Shown: piece by piece, positions 54,436 through 63,600 of the stretch
How the letters are laid out: every line of letters starts with the position of its first letter
Position numbering within the stretch: position 1 is the first letter of the stretch
Origin: an uncultured Aquimarina sp.
GTDB taxonomy: Bacteria; Bacteroidota; Bacteroidia; Flavobacteriales; Flavobacteriaceae
NCBI GenBank assembly: GCA_947495425.1
Contig: CANLYR010000014.1
Coordinates: 1 to 64,000 of the forward strand
Reading direction: 5' to 3'
DNA length: 64,000 nt
Translations under genes and position numbers: made by a program
Notes under the pieces: model-generated
The model's input: only the letters and a program-made list of their open reading frames with translations
Database searches by the model: none
What the model was told of the DNA's origin: nothing

Positions 54436-56112
54436 ATGAATTTCTCATCAAATAAAATCCTTGTAACAATAGCTTCTTCAATGATTTTTGCGAGCTGTGG
54501 AGCTCCTTCTATTCTCTCTACACCAATAGCAAATATTGATACAATACCATTAAAAAATATAGACTTAACCGATGCTCAACTCAAAAATTGGGGTTTGCAA
54601 GATTTGGTTTCAGATACTATACCGGGGATGAGTGTTGATAAGGCATATAACGAGATTATTAAAAATAGAAAAGGTCAGACCGTAATTGTTGGTGTTATCG
54701 ATAGTGGTGTAGACATTGAACACGAAGATCTTAAAGGAGTAGTTTGGACCAACCCAAAAGAGATTAAGGGTAATGGTAAAGATGATGATAACAATGGATA
54801 TATCGATGATATTTATGGTTGGAATTTCTTAGGCGATGCTGAAGATGAAAATCTTGAATATGTAAGAATAATAAAAAAGCTTAAGCCTAAGTACGCAGGT
54901 AAAAACCTTGCATCAGTGCCTGAAGCAGATCGTGACGAATATCAGCAATATATTGAAGCTAAGGCAGAATTTGAAAAAGAATACCAAGAAGCTACAGGAA
55001 GCAAAATGCAATATGAGCAAATTTTGCAACAATCAAAACTTTCACACGAAGCAATTGTTGGGGCTACAGGAAAAGAAGATTATACAAAAGAAGAATTATT
55101 GAAAGTAGATGCAGATACTCCCGAAATGCAACAGCACGTTGCTTTTCTTGCTCAAATGTTTGGATTTATGGATCCGGGAGACACCATTCCAGAATTTATA
55201 AAAAACATTACAGAAGGTATTGAGCATTTTACAGAGCAATTAAATTACAATCTTAATTTGGACTTTGATGGAAGAGCAGTAGTAGGAGATGATGTCGATG
55301 ATATTACCGATATAAATTATGGTAATGGTAATGTAATGGGTCCTGATCCCAAAAAGAAAGGAATTAAGCACGGAACGCATGTTGCTGGTATTATTGCTGC
55401 AGAAAGAAATAATGGTAAAGGGATGAATGGGATAGCTCAAAACGTAAAAATCATGGCAGTAAGAGCTGTGCCTAATGGTGATGAGTATGACAAAGATATC
55501 GCACTTGCAATACGATATGCAGTAGATAATGGTGCCAAGGTTATTAATACAAGCTTTGGAAAATATTACAGCACCCATCCAGAGTGGGTAAGAGAAGCAA
55601 TCCAATATGCTGCATCAAAAGATGTACTTATTGTTAATGCTGCAGGAAATGAGGGTCTCAATCTAGATCAAAAAGCATCCTTCCCAAGCGATCAATTAGA
55701 TAACACTTCTGAAGTTACAAATAATTTTATTACCATAGGTGCATTAAATTACAAATACGGATCGGATCTGATAGCCAATTTTTCGAATTACGGAAAAAGT
55801 AATGTTGATGCTTTTGCACCAGGAGTTAAAATCTGGTCTACCACACCCAACAATTCGTATGCATATTTACAAGGTACCTCAATGGCAGCGCCAGCAGTAG
55901 CCGGAGTTGCAGCTTTAATACGATCATACTACCCTACATTAAAAGCCTCACAAGTAAAACAAATCCTTATGGATAGCGGATTGAGTACTAAGGCAACTGT
56001 AAATATTGGTACCGATTCGCCAAACATATCAGCCTTTTCTGAACTATCTAAATCAGGAAAAATGGTTAATCTTTATAATGCCATGATTATGGCAGATAAA
56101 ATGTCAAAGTAA
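54436..56112 (+). CDS. S8 (subtilisin-like) serine peptidase lipoprotein
   Basis: 558 residues with a lipoprotein signal (MNFSSNKILVTIASSMIFASC). Catalytic triad: Asp89 in VIDSGVDIEHED, His312 in KHGTHVAGI, Ser482 in GTSMAAPAVAG; the oxyanion-site Asn is in VNAAGNEG. The stretch between Asp and His (about 220 residues) is much longer than in subtilisin and holds a charged helical insert (YQQYIEAKAEFEKEYQEATG), a feature of one Bacteroidota S8 subgroup. It is followed by an M1 peptidase 12 bases downstream. Confidence 0.92.
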   Translation: MNFSSNKILVTIASSMIFASCGAPSILSTPIANIDTIPLKNIDLTDAQLKNWGLQDLVSDTIPGMSVDKAYNEIIKNRKGQTVIVGVIDSGVDIEHEDLKGVVWTNPKEIKGNGKDDDNNGYIDDIYGWNFLGDAEDENLEYVRIIKKLKPKYAGKNLASVPEADRDEYQQYIEAKAEFEKEYQEATGSKMQYEQILQQSKLSHEAIVGATGKEDYTKEELLKVDADTPEMQQHVAFLAQMFGFMDPGDTIPEFIKNITEGIEHFTEQLNYNLNLDFDGRAVVGDDVDDITDINYGNGNVMGPDPKKKGIKHGTHVAGIIAAERNNGKGMNGIAQNVKIMAVRAVPNGDEYDKDIALAIRYAVDNGAKVINTSFGKYYSTHPEWVREAIQYAASKDVLIVNAAGNEGLNLDQKASFPSDQLDNTSEVTNNFITIGALNYKYGSDLIANFSNYGKSNVDAFAPGVKIWSTTPNNSYAYLQGTSMAAPAVAGVAALIRSYYPTLKASQVKQILMDSGLSTKATVNIGTDSPNISAFSELSKSGKMVNLYNAMIMADKMSK

Positions 56113-56124
56113 TTTTATAATATT

Positions 56125-57954
56125 ATGTTTAAAAAAATTGTTTTATTCCTTTTTTTTATCGCTGCTAATATTGTAGCACAAAACAATACATCATATTGGC
56201 AACAACATGTAGATTATAGTATGAATGTCGATATGAATGTTGAGAATTATCAATACAAAGGAACACAAGAATTGATTTATTCCAATAATTCTCCTGATAC
56301 GCTAGTTCAGGTTTTTTATCACTTGTATTTTAATGCATTTCAACCAGGAAGTGAGATGGATATACGTTCTCAAAACCTTCCGGATCCAGATCCAAGAGTT
56401 TTAGATAAAATTAGTAAACTAACTCCCGAAGAAATCGGATACTTAAACGTTTCTTCTTTAACACAAAACGGAAAACCAGTAACATATCAAGTCGAAGGAA
56501 CGGTATTAGAAGTGCTACTTGATAAGCCGATCGCACCAGGCGAAAAAGTAAACTTTTCTATGAAATTTGATGGGCAAGTCCCTGTACAAATCCGTCGTTC
56601 AGGTCGCAACAGCAAGGAAGGAGTAGCTTTGTCCATGACACAATGGTACCCAAAGATTGCAGAATATGATTTTGAAGGGTGGCACGCTCACCCATATATT
56701 GCCAGAGAGTTTCATGCTGTTTGGGGTAATTTTGATGTAACCATCAATATTGATAAGGATTATGTATTGGGCGGAACAGGATATTTGCAGAATCCAAACG
56801 AAATAGGGCACGGTTATGAAGAAGAAGGAACCAAAATAAAGAGAAAAGGGAAAAAACTGGCATGGCATTTTAAAGCACCCAACGTGCATGATTTTGCATG
56901 GACAGCAGATCCAGAATATTTACATGATACTGTTAGTATCCCCAATGGTCCAACATTACACTTTTTATACAAAGACAACAAAGAATTTATAGATAGCTGG
57001 AAAGATTTGCAGCCAAAAGCTGTTGAATTGATGAACTATTTTAGTGAAAAAATAGGAAAATATCCATATGATCAATATTCTATACTTCAAGGAGGAGATG
57101 GGGGTATGGAGTATGCTATGTGCACCCTGATCACGGGTGAAAGAAATTTTGGAAGCCTAGTAGGTGTGACTGCTCACGAAATGGCACATATGTGGTTCCA
57201 ACATATCCTCGCTACCAATGAGTCTAAACACGAATGGATGGATGAAGGATTTACCAGCTATATTTCCACATTAGCTATGAACGAGGTTATGAAGCAAAAT
57301 AATCCAAACTCTTTGAAAAAAGTGTACGAAGGGTATTTTCAGTTAGCACTATCGGGAGTAGAACAACCACAAACCACGCAAGCAGATCGGTATTCACATA
57401 ACGCAGCTTATGGATCATCAGCATACTCAAAAGGAGCTGTTTTTCTATCTCAATTAGGATATATCATCGGTGAAGATAACCTCGCAAAAACTATAAAGAA
57501 ATATTTTAATGACTGGAAATTTAAACATCCAACACCTAATGATTTTAAAAGAGTAGCAGAAAAAGTATCTGGACTGCAACTAGACTGGTATTTAACCGAT
57601 TGGACTCAAACCACCAATACGGTTGATTATGGAATTAAACAGGTAGCAGGAAATAAAACAACGACCAGAATTACCTTAGAACGTATAGGCTTAATACCTA
57701 TGCCAATTGATTTATATGTAGAATATGAAGATGGAACAATAGAATCATTTTATATGCCGATTAGAATGATGAGAGGGGTAAAAGAAAACCCGATTCCATC
57801 AATAAACAGAACTATTTTATCTGATTGGGCATGGACACATCCCACATATTCATTTGATATTGCCAAACCAAAATCTGAAATCAAAACAATTAACATTGAC
57901 ATTACCAACACCATGGCAGATATCAACCCGGGTAATAACAGGTATACGAATTGA
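56125..57954 (+). CDS. M1 family metallopeptidase
   Basis: 609 residues with a signal peptide (MFKKIVLFLFFIAANIVAQ). The zinc site HEMAH (His351-His355, GVTAHEMAHMWFQH) and the third ligand Glu in WMDEGFTSY are present. The exopeptidase motif here is GGDGGMEYAMC in place of the classical GAMEN, and the N-terminal beta domain (NVENYQYKGTQELIYSN) is intact. M1 enzymes remove N-terminal residues from peptides. Together with the S8 peptidase it forms a secreted peptide-degradation pair. Confidence 0.92.
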   Translation: MFKKIVLFLFFIAANIVAQNNTSYWQQHVDYSMNVDMNVENYQYKGTQELIYSNNSPDTLVQVFYHLYFNAFQPGSEMDIRSQNLPDPDPRVLDKISKLTPEEIGYLNVSSLTQNGKPVTYQVEGTVLEVLLDKPIAPGEKVNFSMKFDGQVPVQIRRSGRNSKEGVALSMTQWYPKIAEYDFEGWHAHPYIAREFHAVWGNFDVTINIDKDYVLGGTGYLQNPNEIGHGYEEEGTKIKRKGKKLAWHFKAPNVHDFAWTADPEYLHDTVSIPNGPTLHFLYKDNKEFIDSWKDLQPKAVELMNYFSEKIGKYPYDQYSILQGGDGGMEYAMCTLITGERNFGSLVGVTAHEMAHMWFQHILATNESKHEWMDEGFTSYISTLAMNEVMKQNNPNSLKKVYEGYFQLALSGVEQPQTTQADRYSHNAAYGSSAYSKGAVFLSQLGYIIGEDNLAKTIKKYFNDWKFKHPTPNDFKRVAEKVSGLQLDWYLTDWTQTTNTVDYGIKQVAGNKTTTRITLERIGLIPMPIDLYVEYEDGTIESFYMPIRMMRGVKENPIPSINRTILSDWAWTHPTYSFDIAKPKSEIKTINIDITNTMADINPGNNRYTN

Positions 57955-57990
57955 TCGTATAATGAATTTCAGTACAATATTTAATGCCCA

Positions 57991-58368
57991 ATGAAGGCAA
58001 CGTTTAATAAAAAAGAAAAATTAAAAAGCAAAAAAGAATTAGATGCACTCTTTTCTGAAGGGAAATCTATTTCTAAATATCCAATACGTCTTGTATACCG
58101 CAGATCTTCTTTTGAAGAAAATGTAAAAATTAAAACAGGTGTATCGGTAAGCAAACGTAATTTTAAAAAAGCCGTAGAGCGCAATCGTATAAAACGTTTA
58201 TTGCGCGAAAGTTATAGAAAAAATAAGTATATTGTAGCCAATACTACCCATCAATTCACTTTTATGTTTTTATATTCAGGAAAAGAAATGCCAGAATATT
58301 CATTAACTGAATCTAAGATAAAAGGAATATTACAAAAATTTGTCAAACAAGAAATAGAACCAAAATAA
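57991..58368 (+). CDS. rnpA: Ribonuclease P protein component
   Basis: 125 residues. The family RNR motif is clear (VSVSKRNFKKAVERNRIKRLLRESYRKNK), preceded by the N-terminal FNKKEKLKSKKELDALFSEGKSI. It binds RNase P RNA and helps mature tRNA 5' ends. No rpmH gene lies beside it, unlike in most bacteria; in this window it is followed by an S41 peptidase. Confidence 0.95.
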   Translation: MKATFNKKEKLKSKKELDALFSEGKSISKYPIRLVYRRSSFEENVKIKTGVSVSKRNFKKAVERNRIKRLLRESYRKNKYIVANTTHQFTFMFLYSGKEMPEYSLTESKIKGILQKFVKQEIEPK

Positions 58369-58414
58369 TGTCAAAATACGTTATTTGATTCTGATTTTAT
58401 TTTAATAATTATCC

Positions 58415-60037
58415 ATGAAGAAGAGAATTATTTATCCCGTATTCGCTGTTGTTATTCTATTGTCAACCGTAAGTTTTAAGTCTGATTTTTTTGAGATTGC
58501 CAAGCAGATTGAAATCTTCACTACAATGTTTAAAGAATTAAACATGAATTATGTGGATGAAACCAACCCTGCAGAATTAATGGATACTGCGATAACTGCG
58601 ATGCTAGATGATTTAGATCCATATACCAAATATTGGAACGAACAAGATGTAGAAGCTTCAAAAATACGTAATGCTGGAGAGTACACGGGCATAGGCGCTT
58701 CTGTAAAAACAATAAAAGATAAGATCACAATAATTGAACCTTACAAACAGTATCCTGCTGACAAAGCGGGGCTTAAAGCGGGTGACGAAATTATTCAGAT
58801 AGGTGATATAAAGGTGGCAGACTTCAAAGATGATGCAGGAGAACTTCTTAAAGGAGCTAGTGGCACCAAGGTAGATATTACATACAAAAGACAAGGAGAG
58901 ACTAAGACCACTGTACTCACCAGAGAAGAAATAGAAGTAGATGCTGTACCCTTTTATACGTTATTAGAAGACAATACCGGATACATTGTTTTATCAAAAT
59001 TTAATAATAAAGCATCAAGTGAAACTATAGACGCTTTAAAAGATTTAAAAGCCAAAGGCGCCGATAAACTTATACTTGATTTAAGAGGAAACCCAGGCGG
59101 TTTACTAAGCGAAGCTATAAATGTTACCAATATATTTGTCCCAAAAGGAGAATTGATCACTACTACAAAATCAGTAGTAAAAAAGTATAATAAAGAATAT
59201 TTCACAAAAAAAGCACCTATAGATATACAAATTCCATTAGTTGTATTGGTAAATGGTAGGAGTGCTTCTGCAAGTGAAATTGTAGCAGGGGGCATACAAG
59301 ATCTAGATAGAGGTATTGTTATTGGAGCCAGAAGTTTTGGTAAAGGATTGGTACAGCGACCAAAAAAACTAACGTATGGCACACAATTAAAAATTACAAT
59401 TTCAAGATACTATACACCTAGTGGGCGATGTATACAAGCATTAGATTACTGGCATCGTGATAAGGATAATAAGGCAGTTCGAATTAGTAAAGATGACTTT
59501 AAAGCTTTTAAAACTAAAAATGGTAGAGTTGTATATGATGGAGGAGGGATCCAACCAGATATAGCATTAGAAACTTCTAAATTTAGTAAAATCACTACAG
59601 CGTTATTAAAATCAGATGCTATTTTTGAGTATGCAACGAAGTATTACTATTCTCATGAGTTAGAAAACGCAAAAGACTTTACATTTACAAATAGTGATTA
59701 CGAAGATTTCAAAAAGTTTGTAAAAGAAAGTGATTTCAGTTTTGAAACCGAAACCGAAAAGTCATTTAAAAAATCCTTAGAAATTGCCAAAAAAGAAAAG
59801 TTTGACATTGATATTTCTTCAAATTATGAGGCGCTTATTACTTCAATAAAAAAATCTAAAGAAAAGGCACTCGATACCTATAGAAAAGAAATTGTTAATC
59901 AACTTACAGATGAAATTATTAAGCGCTATTTCTATAGAGAAGGGCTATATAATTATTATGTAAAAAACAACCCAGAAGTTATTAAAGGACAAGAAGTTCT
60001 TAATAATACAAATAAATATCAAGAGATTTTGAAGTAA
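58415..60037 (+). CDS. S41 family C-terminal processing peptidase
   Basis: 540 residues. N-terminal membrane or signal segment (MKKRIIYPVFAVVILLSTVSF), PDZ domain (about 85-165: GIGASVKTIKDKITIIEPYKQYPADKAGLKAGDEIIQIGDIKV), and the protease domain with the catalytic Ser in VNGRSASASEIVAGGIQD and Lys in SFGKGLVQ. The C-terminal 130 residues are Lys-rich and helical. Its last codon AAG and TAA stop are the first bases of repeat copy C. Confidence 0.92.
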   Translation: MKKRIIYPVFAVVILLSTVSFKSDFFEIAKQIEIFTTMFKELNMNYVDETNPAELMDTAITAMLDDLDPYTKYWNEQDVEASKIRNAGEYTGIGASVKTIKDKITIIEPYKQYPADKAGLKAGDEIIQIGDIKVADFKDDAGELLKGASGTKVDITYKRQGETKTTVLTREEIEVDAVPFYTLLEDNTGYIVLSKFNNKASSETIDALKDLKAKGADKLILDLRGNPGGLLSEAINVTNIFVPKGELITTTKSVVKKYNKEYFTKKAPIDIQIPLVVLVNGRSASASEIVAGGIQDLDRGIVIGARSFGKGLVQRPKKLTYGTQLKITISRYYTPSGRCIQALDYWHRDKDNKAVRISKDDFKAFKTKNGRVVYDGGGIQPDIALETSKFSKITTALLKSDAIFEYATKYYYSHELENAKDFTFTNSDYEDFKKFVKESDFSFETETEKSFKKSLEIAKKEKFDIDISSNYEALITSIKKSKEKALDTYRKEIVNQLTDEIIKRYFYREGLYNYYVKNNPEVIKGQEVLNNTNKYQEILK

Positions 60038-60110
60038 ATAACCTCTGGGACTAGTCCCAGAGGCATTCTAAAAGAAAAGACTTAAGGTTTCGAGGCAAGC
60101 TTTAGAACAC
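60034..60110 (+). repeat. Dispersed repeat, copy C, with a perfect hairpin
   Basis: GTAAATAACC begins on the S41 gene's AAG-TAA stop. It is followed by the 22-base perfect palindrome CCTCTGGGACTAGTCCCAGAGG (60042-60063), GCATTC, and TTTCGAGGCAAGC. The layout matches copy B. The hairpin may act as the terminator of the S41 transcript. Confidence 0.8.
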
Positions 60111-60147
60111 CCAAATCTCGCTGTGTATGAATGAGGCAGGATTATCT

Positions 60148-60248
60148 AGTACATAAGAGAGTACTCCCGAAAAATACCTGTTACTGTTATAAAATCACAC
60201 CTGATCTGAGGGAAATAACCCCCTGAATACCTGTGAAATAGGGGTGTG
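60148..60248 (+). other. Possible structured leader RNA before a lipoprotein gene
   Basis: Arms AGTAC (60148-60152) / GTACT (60161-60165), an outer stem CACACC (60196-60201) / GGTGTG (60243-60248), and an inner GGG-AAATAA-CCC (60210-60221). Together they could fold as a junction about 65 bases upstream of the ATG at 60316. Stems are short; a chance arrangement is possible. Confidence 0.3.
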
Positions 60249-60315
60249 CAAGCGTCATAAAACAATTTAGCTAATCTTACGTTTAATACACAGTACAAAC
60301 TAAATATGTTGTATT

Positions 60316-60579
60316 ATGAAAACTTTGAAAAAATGGCTATTATTAGCCGTGTTATTAATTGCAATAGTTGCCTGTGGCGAAAAGAAAAAAGAAACTGAAA
60401 CCAGTACACAGAAGACAGTTGCAAAAAAAACAGCAGTAGTTACCAACAAAAAGACTCAAAAGAAAACAGCCGCAAAACCACTGTCTAAAAAAGAGCTGAG
60501 ACAGCTAAAAAAAGAACAAAGAAAGCGAGAACGCGAACAAAAAAGAAAACAACGCGAACTCGAAAATAAAAAGAAGTAA
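60316..60579 (+). CDS. Small Lys-rich lipoprotein
   Basis: 87 residues: MKTLKKWLLLAVLLIAIVAC lipoprotein signal (Cys20) followed by GEKKKETET, then an almost purely Lys/Arg/Glu/Gln tail (ELRQLKKEQRKREREQKRKQ). The tail should be a charged helix. Function unknown; nucleic-acid or cell-wall binding are possible but unsupported. AAG TAA stop overlaps repeat copy D. Confidence 0.7.
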   Translation: MKTLKKWLLLAVLLIAIVACGEKKKETETSTQKTVAKKTAVVTNKKTQKKTAAKPLSKKELRQLKKEQRKREREQKRKQRELENKKK

Positions 60580-60619
60580 ACAACCTCTGGGAAAATCAAG
60601 AGACATTCAAAAAGAAAGA
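60576..60619 (+). repeat. Dispersed repeat, short copy D
   Basis: GTAAACAACCTCTGGGA on the AAG-TAA end of the lipoprotein gene, then GACATTCAAAAAGAAAGAG. Resembles the first third of copy C with a decayed hairpin; the core TCGAGGCAAGC part is missing. Confidence 0.6.
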
Positions 60620-60646
60620 GGCTGGATTTGATAATCCAGCCTTTTT
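60620..60646. terminator. Terminator between lipoprotein and LTD-nuclease genes
   Basis: GGCTGGATT (60620-60628), TGAT, AATCCAGCC (60633-60641), then five T. It lies between convergent genes, and A-rich sequence on the left makes it usable in both directions. Confidence 0.8.
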
Positions 60647-60673
60647 AGGTTTACAACTTTATCGTCATTTTAG

Positions 60674-63600
60674 TTATTCTTTAATTACCTTTTTAATAAT
60701 CCTAAGACTTCCATCTACGCTCGAAGCACTAACCACATAAAAACCTTTTGGATAAGGACTCATATCAATAGATAATTTAGATTGTCCGATGTTGAGGTGT
60801 ATGGTTTGGGTATATATTATTTTTCCGTTTACATCCGTAATTAAAATAGCTGCATTGTTTTCAGTAAACGAGGTAAAGTCAATAGATAGTTGATTTTTAA
60901 CCGGGTTAGGTGAAACAAATAGTTGTGTTTCTTCTAGCCCAAACCCTTCAGTCATTAATTCATTTTCAAAACCAGTTGGGTTTTCCGCATATACAACAGC
61001 TAATTTTGAAGCAATCCTTTCACCATTTTCTAAACAGACAATAGCATCTAAATCATATCCGTCGGCAAACCAAGGAAAAACATTCTTATCACTTATATCT
61101 ACTACCTTGATATATTTTGCAGAACGCAAATTACCATCGGCAAGATCAAATTCGCCATCCTGACAAGTCGTTCCTAAAGAAACAAACTCAACACCATCCT
61201 GAGAAGCGAATACTTCTGCAGATTCTGGAAAATAGTTACAAGGGATGTTATTAAAAAACCCTGTAGATTCAAAGACAGCAAATTCATTAGTATCAACGTT
61301 ATCAAAAACTTCATTGGTAAGTTCTACCGTAATAGATCCGCCAAATCCAAGGCTTACAAAATTAAAGTATCTTCTTTCTCTGGGGGTTCCTAATGCACGC
61401 TCAGGCTTGCTTCTAAACCTCGAGATTGCTCGTCCGTCTCGTCTTCTGCCCTGGTCGAAAGAAACAATAGATCCTCCTGCACATTCGTTATCCACAACTT
61501 CTGGTTCTAGTAAGAATCGTGCAGAAACCGGGAAGTGATCTGAAGTGGTAAATGCATAATCAGCATCATATACTTCATAATGAACCGTTACAGAGTTTTC
61601 GATATAGGCTTCATTGAGTTCATTCGTTACTGCAATATGATCGATCATATTTTCTCTAAATACAAAAGAGCGAAGCCCAGCTTCACTTAGAGCAGAAGAT
61701 ACAATATTGTAATTGAGCGAGTCATTCACATATTCCTGAAAACTAGAAACAGTAGAGGTAATATCTGCCACAGTTTCGTCTACATCATCATTATAATCTC
61801 CAAGTAAAATTAATTTATTATTCGTAAAGTTTGCATCTAGTGAATCCTTTAGTACCTCAACATCATATTTACGCATATCATAGCGGTTCTGTGGATCACG
61901 ACTACTATTAGCTCTTGCGTGCAAAGCAATAAGGTCAATACGCTCAGTCGTACCATTGATAGTAACATCTGCAGTCATTAAAAAGGGGAGTCGCCCGCTT
62001 GCAAAGAAACGAGAGGTCTCACTAGGGTAATCTACAAGCGCAGTATCATCACCACCGTTATATAATGGATGAATTGCCGTAAACATTGCTCTGGTGTTTA
62101 CTACAGAAACCGTTTCTGTATTATAAATGAATCCCACTTTTTGAAATGGTGGCGTACCGCCGGGATTTGAGGTTGCATCAGATAAGATATAATCGTATCC
62201 TGGTAACTGCGCTACTAATTCTGCAAACAACACATCATCTGCTATTTCTTCTACTGCATAGATGTCTGCGTTTAGTCTATTGAGTACAGTTGCTGTACTA
62301 TCTCTTTGGATAGCATCAGACATTGGATTCTGACCCACAGGGGAGTTATTTTCATCTCCAAACCATTCTATATTCCAGGCAACGACATCAAAAGTGTCTT
62401 CTTTAGGAATACCTATCGTATCCCCAGGAGGTATAAATTCTACGGCACAAGGAATATCTGATAATTGTCTGGGAAGTACTTGAAAAAATTCTCTAAAACG
62501 TCCAATTACACCCGTTATCTCTGGGCAAGTAACAGGTTGTACCTTACCTACTACAGAAGTCACATTATTATCGACACGCAACGCTCCACTTCCGCTTGCA
62601 TCGGTAAGGGTAAAATTAGACCCTCCAAATAGAAGATCTCCGGGAGCAGGAAAAGATGTATTAAGAATACGCACTAATTCACCCGGGTGATCTGCAAGTT
62701 GTGTCAATGTAATATCTAAAGGCGTGATAGGGTTCTGCGGAAGACCATTATTTAGCACCTCAACTACAGCGTTGATTTGAATTTGATCATTAAAAGCAGT
62801 TCGAACACCAGTTAAGGTGATAGAATCTCCAACCTTTAACATAGTATTAGCTTGCACTTGCTCATCAAAAATAGCAATACCTCCAGTAGTATCCTGAAGA
62901 AATGCAGGACCATTAAAGGCGTCAGTTACTGTTAATACTCCGGTAATCGTTACTGGTGTACCTTCTGTAGCCGCTCTTGCCTCGGCTATAGTGATAAGCT
63001 CACCGGGAGTAATTATCACACCATCATTGCTAATTCCAGGCGTAGGCGCTTTGGCAACATAAGATATCGTATTACGAGCACCACCTTGTCCATTGGGAAT
63101 ACGTTGTAAAGACTCGCTATCCTTACTTCCGTTTGTATTTTCATTTACTTGTGGCTGATCCATATTTAATAACACTAATAATTCTGCGTCATCGGCATCA
63201 TCGGTATCGTAAACAATAGCATCAACTATATTATCTGTAACCACTGCTGTTCCGTTAGGAAAACTTGTAGCATCCCCAAAGTAAAGCACAACAGCATCTG
63301 CGCCATTCTGGAATGAGTTTCCTGGGACAACAAGGTCTACATTAGTAACATCGGCATTCCCGATTACGAAATATCCATCGGCATCAGTAGAAAAACCATC
63401 CAGATCGATTGCATTATAACTTGTATTATAGCTTCCGTTATAGTTTACTACTACAAAACCATCCAGCGAAGTATTTCCGGTTCCACCGTCATATAGTTCT
63501 ACAAATTCTAATGTGTCAGAACCTTGAGTATCTGCATCCAATTCATTAATGATAAGAGTAACAACCTCTGTGGCATTTGTATTAGCAGCTCCCGGTGTTG

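Noticed and set aside
60197..60206. ACCTGATCTG-like string read as a TPP riboswitch
   Set aside because: The obligatory CTGAGA half is not present upstream and the gene downstream has no link to thiamine.
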